Part shown: one piece after another, positions 59,180 to 64,000 of the stretch
Layout of the letters: each line of letters opens with the position of its first letter
Position numbering within the stretch: the first letter of the stretch is position 1
Assembly (NCBI GenBank): GCA_021741205.1
Contig: JAIOYI010000010.1
Span: 1-64,000 of the forward strand
Source of the DNA: Emcibacter sp.
GTDB taxonomy: Bacteria; Pseudomonadota; Alphaproteobacteria; Sphingomonadales; Emcibacteraceae
Direction: 5' to 3'
DNA: 64,000 nucleotides
Made by a program: the position numbers and the translations under genes
Notes under the pieces: generated by a model
Database searches by the model: none
Told to the model about the DNA's origin: nothing
Seen by the model: the letters and a program-made list of their open reading frames with translations, nothing else

Positions 59180-60009
59180 TGTCAAAAAAGAAAGATGATA
59201 TAATTTTTTGGGGGGTTGATTGCGGCAGCTCAGAAATCAAGGTTGTCGCCCTTGATCAAGCGGGTAATATCCTCCTCAAACGCAAACAGAAAACCTTGTT
59301 CCCTTTGCAAGATCATGTGCGCCATGCCCTGTCTGGTGACGGAGATGATTTATCGCCCTTTATAACACCAGAAAGCACAGAAATAAAACAGGGTCATAAG
59401 ATCATAGCTACAGGTTACGGTAGAAAATACATTAATTTTGCCACCGAAAATTTGACCGAAATTAAGGCTCATTTCATGGGAGTCGAAAAGCAGCTTGATC
59501 TGGGTGACCGCTATAGCATTATTGATATCGGTGGACAGGATTCAAAAATTATTGCGGTCGACCATAACAAAGTGGATCAATTCATCATTAACCGAAAATG
59601 TGCGGCGGGAACGGGTGCCTATATCGAGGAACTAGGCCACAGATTAGAAGTGCCCTTAAGTGATATGACAGCATTGGCCCAAAATAACGATAAGGAATTA
59701 TCTCTCAACAGCTTTTGCACCGTATTTTCAGGACAAGAGGTTATCAAAGTTCTCATGAACGGGGAACGGGTGGAAAATATCATTTATGCCCTCTATAGCT
59801 CGGTTGTAAAGCGGGTCATGGAAATGACTGCCATCACCACCGATATTGTTGCCTTTTCTGGTGGGGTATTGGAATTTCATCCAAAACTTGTACAAATGTT
59901 CACCGAAAAATTGCGTGAGGCCAATCCTAACATCAAAACCATGCTCGCCCCCAATGCGCAATATTGCGGCGCTATTGGTGCGGCTCTTTTTGGCATGACG
60001 GCCACATAA
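59179..60009 (+). CDS. BadF/BcrD/HgdC-type ATPase activator
   Basis: The 276-residue protein is an ASKHA-fold ATPase that passes electrons to the partner enzyme with ATP hydrolysis. It has the phosphate-binding WGVDCGSSEIKVVALD and IIDIGGQDSKII loops, the Fe-S cysteine region INRKCAAGTGAYIEELG, and the second cysteine in SFCTVFSGQEVI, which share one cluster across a dimer interface. The C-terminal FSGGVLEF is also typical. Its length is that of BcrD or HgdC; Thauera has both BcrA and BcrD, but only this one is present. It overlaps the BcrB-like gene by one base (TAATG) and is the last gene of the coupled block. Confidence 0.88.
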   Translation: MSKKKDDIIFWGVDCGSSEIKVVALDQAGNILLKRKQKTLFPLQDHVRHALSGDGDDLSPFITPESTEIKQGHKIIATGYGRKYINFATENLTEIKAHFMGVEKQLDLGDRYSIIDIGGQDSKIIAVDHNKVDQFIINRKCAAGTGAYIEELGHRLEVPLSDMTALAQNNDKELSLNSFCTVFSGQEVIKVLMNGERVENIIYALYSSVVKRVMEMTAITTDIVAFSGGVLEFHPKLVQMFTEKLREANPNIKTMLAPNAQYCGAIGAALFGMTAT

Positions 60010-60040
60010 TAATTCAACATATTAAATGATTGTGAGAAAT

Positions 60041-60063
60041 GGTATAATACTATATATTATGCC
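60041..60063. repeat. inverted repeat after the aromatic cluster
   Basis: GGTATAATA-CTATA-TATTATGCC forms a 9-bp stem (one G-T pair) with a five-base loop, 32 bp after the ATPase stop. No T run follows, so it may be a weak terminator, an mRNA 3' stabiliser, or overlap a promoter (TATAAT at 60043) for the thioesterase gene. Confidence 0.35.
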
Positions 60064-60101
60064 TTAGTCAGTATCATATAATGCTTAAGGCTCAGGGTAT
60101 A

Positions 60102-60542
60102 ATGCAAGACTTATTTATTTATAAGCGCCAAATTCAATTTGGCGATACTGATGCGGTTGGTATTGTCTATACGGTGCGTTTCTTTGATTATTGCATGGAA
60201 GCCATTGATGCATGGCAACGGGAATATTTAAATATTGATTGGTTCGATATGGTCGACAAACGCCAAATCGGAACCCCTATGGTCAATATAAATATGAATA
60301 TGACAGGCCCCCTTGCCCGGGGAAAGGCGCATATTACCCTTCTGATTACTCATGTTGGCAAATCCTCAGTTATTTTTCGCCTGCTTGGGCGTGATGAAGA
60401 TGACAATGAATGCTTTGAAGCCAATTTCACCTATTGCCTAACAGACTGCACCTATTTTAAGCCGATCCCCATTCCTGAACAATTTCGCCCCATTATGGAA
60501 AGTTATCACAAGCTCTGCCTCGAGATGGCACTTGCCGCATAA
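60102..60542 (+). CDS. 4-hydroxybenzoyl-CoA/benzoyl-CoA thioesterase-like protein
   Basis: The ATG at 60102 is chosen because AGGG lies just upstream and it gives the usual distance to the active site; the ATG at 60081 has no ribosome-binding site. The 146-residue hot-dog protein carries the 4HBT/YbgC motif QFGDTDAVGIVY, with the catalytic aspartate (as in Pseudomonas 4-hydroxybenzoyl-CoA thioesterase FGDCDPAGIV). A thioesterase here could free CoA from aromatic acyl-CoAs when the pathway is overloaded, as proposed in other benzoyl-CoA clusters. It is 92 bp after the ATPase gene on the same strand and so may be separately transcribed. Confidence 0.75.
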   Translation: MQDLFIYKRQIQFGDTDAVGIVYTVRFFDYCMEAIDAWQREYLNIDWFDMVDKRQIGTPMVNINMNMTGPLARGKAHITLLITHVGKSSVIFRLLGRDEDDNECFEANFTYCLTDCTYFKPIPIPEQFRPIMESYHKLCLEMALAA

Positions 60543-60614
60543 GCTTTCTTGTTCTTTTTTAAATTCTTCTGTAAAGTTCATATGAAAGAATAAATTCATC
60601 ATAATGGAACAGAA

Positions 60615-61634
60615 ATGAAAATACTGGTTACAGGCGGTTCGGGCTATATTGGAAGCCATACAGTGCTTGAATTATTACAAGAAAACCATGACGTGGTGGT
60701 GGTTGATAATTTAAGCAACTCTAGCGAAGAATCCCTGCACCGAGTTAAAAATATCACGGGTAAAAATAGTCTTTCCTTTCATAGGGTTGATATTCTGGAC
60801 AAAGCGGGACTGGAACAGATTTTTTCTGGCCATAAATTCGATGCGGTCATTCATTTTGCGGGACTAAAGGCTGTGGGCGATTCCGTATCAAAGCCTCTCA
60901 CCTATTATAATAATAATGTGGCAGGCACCATCAGCCTTTGTGAGATTATGGACAAATATAGCGTGCGCAACCTTGTCTTTAGTTCGTCTGCAACCGTATA
61001 TGGTGAACCAAAAAGTGTCCCCATCCGTGAAGATTTTCCCACAGGCGGCACCACCAATCCCTACGGCACGTCAAAGCTTATGATTGAAAATATCTTAAGC
61101 GATTTAGCACAATCTGATCCAAGGTGGAATATCGCAAGGCTGCGTTATTTCAACCCCATAGGCGCCCATGAAAGCGGCCTTATTGGCGAAGACCCCAATG
61201 ATATTCCCAACAATCTTATGCCCTATATCACGCAAGTAGCCATTGGCAAACTCAAGGAATTATCTATTTTTGGCAGTGATTATCCCACAAGTGACGGTAC
61301 AGGTGTCAGGGATTATATCCATGTAGTCGATCTTGCGATCGGGCACCTCAGGGCATTGGATAAACTGATGACGGGTTCAGGTCTTATCACCTATAACCTT
61401 GGCACGGGTCGGGGTATTAGCGTGCTGGATATGGTTAAGGCCTTTGAACAGGTGAGCGGGATTAAAATCAAAACCCGCATAGCTTCCCGCCGTGAGGGGG
61501 ACATTGCCACATGCTATGCCGATCCCACCCTTGCCAAGCAAGAGCTAAACTGGAGTGCCATAAGATCACTTCAAGATATGGTGGGTGATGCTTGGCACTG
61601 GCAATCGAAAAATCCTAATGGTTATAAGGGATAA
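60615..61634 (+). CDS. galE: UDP-glucose 4-epimerase
   Basis: GalE interconverts UDP-glucose and UDP-galactose for polysaccharide synthesis. The 339-residue protein shows the NAD motif [10 protein letters not shown] (about 7-16), the [10 protein letters not shown] stretch and the catalytic YGTSK tyrosine/lysine (about 148-152). Length equals E. coli GalE (338). Its end overlaps the convergent gene at 61622 by 13 bp. With the dehydrogenase at 12519 it supports surface polysaccharide formation, though the two are far apart. Confidence 0.94.
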   Translation: MKILVTGGSGYIGSHTVLELLQENHDVVVVDNLSNSSEESLHRVKNITGKNSLSFHRVDILDKAGLEQIFSGHKFDAVIHFAGLKAVGDSVSKPLTYYNNNVAGTISLCEIMDKYSVRNLVFSSSATVYGEPKSVPIREDFPTGGTTNPYGTSKLMIENILSDLAQSDPRWNIARLRYFNPIGAHESGLIGEDPNDIPNNLMPYITQVAIGKLKELSIFGSDYPTSDGTGVRDYIHVVDLAIGHLRALDKLMTGSGLITYNLGTGRGISVLDMVKAFEQVSGIKIKTRIASRREGDIATCYADPTLAKQELNWSAIRSLQDMVGDAWHWQSKNPNGYKG

Positions 61635-62278
61635 TCTTTCGGCAAGAAAATATAATCGCCCTGCGCTATATCCTCCGCCTCCGCCGTCCTCTTTAAGCTG
61701 TAAGCATAGCCCATAGTTATAAGCGTCCATAATGTTTTAAAGGGGCGGTTTTTATCCATTTGGGCAGAATAAGAATAGGCATCATGATGGGGGGCGTGTA
61801 GAACAAGATGATCTTTACTTTGAAAAAATATGATTTGCCCGCCGTATGAAAGCAAGCTCTTTACATCATCCGCATTTTCACATCGGACGATGGTTGCATT
61901 GTGAAGCTCCTTTGATGAGGTGAGGATAGTCCAATTATCATGCGGGCTTTTTAAGCTCATATTGACCAGAAGCACAGACCGCAACGGATCATCGGCCTCA
62001 TAAAGGCTGTTATGTTTGAAAGATTGCACTACTTCGGCTGCAATAGCACCAAAGCCCGCATTCAGATCGCCGTAATGATCGCCGTAGTTTGCCTTGCTTG
62101 CAAAATATTTAAGGGCATGAATGATATGATCATCATGATAGCCTTCTCGTAAGATATCCTGTCCCGCCTTCATGTTTGGGTTTAAGAAAATGTCACCCTT
62201 ACATCGACCGGAAATGGACAGTATTTCTTTCACCTTCTCTTTCACATATTTTAAAAAAGAAAGCCGATAGAGGATCAT
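61622..62278 (-). CDS. unrecognised protein, possible FkbM-like methyltransferase fold
   Basis: No family is recognised with confidence. The 218-residue protein has a central part ([18 protein letters not shown], then [19 protein letters not shown], about 72-110) that resembles the glycine-rich and acidic steps of an FkbM-type SAM-dependent methyltransferase, with the glycine motif changed (LNAGFGA instead of DIGANIG). The C-terminal part shows [13 protein letters not shown]. There is no signal peptide. It is 9 bp downstream of the NDUFA9-like gene and shares 13 bp with galE in convergent orientation. It may modify a surface glycan, but this is only a guess from position. Confidence 0.5.
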   Translation of the reverse strand: MILYRLSFLKYVKEKVKEILSISGRCKGDIFLNPNMKAGQDILREGYHDDHIIHALKYFASKANYGDHYGDLNAGFGAIAAEVVQSFKHNSLYEADDPLRSVLLVNMSLKSPHDNWTILTSSKELHNATIVRCENADDVKSLLSYGGQIIFFQSKDHLVLHAPHHDAYSYSAQMDKNRPFKTLWTLITMGYAYSLKRTAEAEDIAQGDYIFLPKDYPL

Positions 62279-62287
62279 ATGGCGTGC

Positions 62288-63235
62288 CTAATTTGTGATC
62301 TCTTCGGCAAATTGCCCCTTTGGTCTGTAGTGATGCATATAAAGCGGTAAAATCGCCCTGAGCGAGGTCGGGCTAACGGAAAGCTTGGACAGATCCAATG
62401 CTTTTTTACCCACCACATTATCGGTCGCTAACATTTTAAGTTGATCGAGTGTAATGGGCGGATTGGGTAAAAGACCAAGGAAAAAGACGAAATAAGGAGC
62501 GATAGATTTTGGCACATCGACAAAGCATACTTTGCGCATGGCTTCCTTGGCCGCAAGCTGCATCATCTCCCGCAGGCTGTAAATTTCGGCACCGCCAAGC
62601 TCGTAAGTTTTATCTTGCAAGGTGGTGTCGGACAATATTTTAATAATCGCATCGGCCACATCGCCCACATAGACGGGCTGAAATTTCGTATCACCAGAAA
62701 AAACGGGCATCACCGAAAGACTTGAAGCGGCCTGCGCAAAACGGTTAAACAATTGATCATGGTTGCCAAAAATAACACTTGGGCGAATGATGGTGGCCTT
62801 GGTAAAGGCTTTCTTTACGGCGGCCTCTCCCGCTGCCTTGCTTTTTCCGTAAAGTGCGGGGGAACTTTCATCCGCTCCAATGGCCGACATATGGACAAGG
62901 CTTTTTACCCCGAATTCTTGGCTTATGCGGGCGATAGTTTCGGCGCCCATTTCATGAACCGCTTTGAATTTTTGAGCGCCCGTTTCATATAATATACCCA
63001 CAAGATTTATCACAGCATCCGACCCACGGATTGCCGAACGGACCGAGGTTTCGTCCCGCAAATTAGCCTGAACCACTTGGATCTGTCCCACATCACCCAA
63101 GGGTTTGACATGCATCGAAGAATTAGGCTTTCGAACCGCAACCCGAATACGAACACCCGTACGCGCCAAATGCTCTACAAGTGTTGTACCAACAAACCCT
63201 GCTCCTCCAAATATTGTAACGAGTTGCTGTGCCAT
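62288..63235 (-). CDS. NDUFA9-like NAD(P)-binding protein (complex I-associated epimerase family)
   Basis: The ATG at 63235 is preceded by CTGGAGAATGTC, a good ribosome-binding site; upstream residues in the longer frame are unlike the family. The 315-residue protein is an atypical SDR of the 'complex I NDUFA9 subunit' group. It has the N-terminal TIFGGAGFVGTTLVEHLA (about 7-24), a VNLVGILYE stretch, SAIGADESSPALYGKSKA with the SDR tyrosine/lysine region and a C-terminal alpha/beta part (PTSLRAILPLY). Alphaproteobacteria often encode this protein near other functions. It may stabilise complex I or act on lipids, but this is not shown here. Confidence 0.88.
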   Translation of the reverse strand: MAQQLVTIFGGAGFVGTTLVEHLARTGVRIRVAVRKPNSSMHVKPLGDVGQIQVVQANLRDETSVRSAIRGSDAVINLVGILYETGAQKFKAVHEMGAETIARISQEFGVKSLVHMSAIGADESSPALYGKSKAAGEAAVKKAFTKATIIRPSVIFGNHDQLFNRFAQAASSLSVMPVFSGDTKFQPVYVGDVADAIIKILSDTTLQDKTYELGGAEIYSLREMMQLAAKEAMRKVCFVDVPKSIAPYFVFFLGLLPNPPITLDQLKMLATDNVVGKKALDLSKLSVSPTSLRAILPLYMHHYRPKGQFAEEITN

Positions 63236-63428
63236 GACATTCTCCAGAAATGCTGTTAAATTAAAGCTATATGAGCCCAAATAATCCTTATATTTGATTA
63301 TCTTTTGCGACCTTTTCAGTCTTCTTTTTATCTTGCCCAAAGTCGTTAGTCCAGCCTATTTTAAATAATTCATTTCACGTCTTGACTTTACCATTGGCTA
63401 ATCGTAATCACAGGGAATAAGTCACATT

Positions 63429-63515
63429 GCCCAGATGGCGGAATTGGTAGACGCGCATGGTTCAGGTCCATGTGTCTGTATGGACGTGGAGGTTCGAGTC
63501 CTCTTCTGGGCACCA
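63429..63515 (+). tRNA. tRNA-Leu (anticodon CAG)
   Basis: The acceptor stem GCCCAGA pairs with TCTGGGC, followed by A and an encoded CCA (63513-63515). The anticodon arm CATGG-TTCAGGT-CCATG has anticodon CAG at 63463-63465, and the T arm contains GGTTCGAGTCC. The long variable arm expected of leucine tRNAs is present between the anticodon and T arms. It is 193 bp from the start of the NDUFA9-like gene, in divergent orientation, and is the only RNA gene seen. Confidence 0.96.
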
Positions 63516-63608
63516 AATTACAATTCAGTCTTATTCAGTCCTAACCAGATTGACGCCCCGAAATGAATAATGTTGCACTTTGACCCTTGGATTCAGGATC
63601 TGGTATGA

Positions 63609-64000
63609 TTAACCTTCAGCCAATGCATAACTTGTACTCCGTCCACCACCCTGTTCCTTTCTAAGAACGCCTTGTACTAACAAATCATTTATATCGCGCA
63701 AAGCCGTGTCCTGAGAACATTTGGTTAATTTTGCCCATTTAGATGACGTGAGTTTACCGACAAAACCATCAAGGAGCCGGTTCAGAATTTGGGTTTGCCT
63801 TTTGCTGAATGTGCGGCCTCTGTGAGTTTCCCAGAATTGGGCCTTTTGTAACACTTTGCCCAGAATAATTTCTGCACCATTAAATGCCCGGTCAAGGCTG
63901 CCAAGATACCATTCCAGCCAACCTGTGATATCAAGGCCACCTTTTTGTGTGCGTTCGAGAATGTTGTAATAAAAAGCCCTATCCTCGCGGATTTGGCTGG
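63609..64000 (-). CDS. Fic-family protein (C-terminal part, truncated by window end)
   Basis: Reading frame is open from 64000 to a stop at 63609. The partial sequence starts with SQIREDRAFYYNILERTQKG, then LDITGWLEWYLGSLDRAF, and ends with a winged-helix domain (LLDGFVGKLTSSKWAKLTKC; DINDLLVQGVLRK; GGRSTSYALAEG). This is the C-terminus of a Fic-family protein of the kind with a trailing DNA-binding-like domain. The catalytic HxFxDGNG motif lies outside the window, so AMP-transferase activity is not shown. Its 3' end lies 93 bp beyond the tRNA-Leu in convergent orientation. It may belong to an accessory segment at that tRNA. Confidence 0.85.
   Translation of the reverse strand, partial: SQIREDRAFYYNILERTQKGGLDITGWLEWYLGSLDRAFNGAEIILGKVLQKAQFWETHRGRTFSKRQTQILNRLLDGFVGKLTSSKWAKLTKCSQDTALRDINDLLVQGVLRKEQGGGRSTSYALAEG

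Noticed and set aside
60041..60063. Inverted repeat after the ATPase gene as a terminator
   Set aside because: The stem is mostly A-T and no T run follows, so it is listed only as a repeat with low confidence.
63516..63608. Direct repeat ATTCAGTC (twice) after tRNA-Leu as an attachment site
   Set aside because: Only eight bases, adjacent, and not matching the tRNA 3' end; too short to call an att site.

Overview
The window reads as chromosomal DNA of an AT-rich, Gram-negative, probably facultatively anaerobic alphaproteobacterium. Supporting points are the split three-subunit proton-translocating transhydrogenase (PntAA/PntAB/PntB), an NDUFA9-like protein, ETF-quinone oxidoreductase, an alphaproteobacterial-style family 4-like uracil-DNA glycosylase, and several envelope proteins with signal peptides. 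Exact taxonomy cannot be settled by eye. No rRNA, CRISPR array, transposase or prophage was seen. One tRNA-Leu(CAG) lies near the right end, next to a truncated Fic-family gene.

Layout. 1-2.04 kb: two small Pmp3/YqaE membrane proteins and an orphan NtrC-type regulator. 2.15-6.95 kb: an M3 oligopeptidase and the pnt operon. 7.0-9.2 kb: a SprA-like metalloprotease, then an ECF sigma factor / short membrane protein / periplasmic metal-sensor-like operon. 9.3-12.2 kb: a 2-oxoacid:ferredoxin oxidoreductase (KorAB). 12.5-19.1 kb: an envelope-polysaccharide block with a UDP-HexNAc dehydrogenase, a YjbH-like protein and a very large SLBB export protein. 19.2-29.3 kb: mostly housekeeping genes (ispE, TPR protein, ETF-QO, desaturase, UDG, lytic transglycosylase, moaB, HD-GYP). 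29.3-35.2 kb: an outer-membrane barrel, a LolA-like protein, an MMPL/RND transporter and two DUF2892 proteins. They appear to form one operon facing a CRP-type operator, with a Crp/Fnr regulator gene beside it. 35.2-44.6 kb: peptidase, threonine dehydratase, secreted methyltransferase, small secreted proteins, ilvD and a diguanylate cyclase.

The most distinctive region is 44.96-60.5 kb, a nearly gapless plus-strand cluster for anaerobic aromatic-acid catabolism. It holds Had (6-hydroxycyclohex-1-ene-1-carbonyl-CoA dehydrogenase), Dch (dienoyl-CoA hydratase), a TetR regulator, an acyl-CoA ligase, a ketopantoate-reductase-like protein, a reversed-order HAD/ECH fusion, a thiolase and an SDR. These are followed by three subunits of a 4-hydroxybenzoyl-CoA reductase (with the HcrB-specific cysteine insert), one BcrB/HgdB-family protein and one BadF/BcrD-type ATPase. 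A 4HBT-fold thioesterase follows. The implied flow is 4-hydroxybenzoyl-CoA to benzoyl-CoA (Hcr), ATP-driven ring reduction to the dienoyl-CoA (BcrB-like plus ATPase), then Dch, Had and modified beta-oxidation.

Two things set this cluster apart from the textbook Thauera/Azoarcus clusters. The ring reductase seems to consist of one catalytic polypeptide and one ATPase instead of four subunits, and no Oah ring hydrolase is visible. KorAB, 34 kb away, could supply reduced ferredoxin, as KorAB does in Thauera. The right end (60.6-64 kb) holds galE, an unrecognised protein with a possible FkbM-like fold, an NDUFA9-like protein, tRNA-Leu and the Fic fragment.
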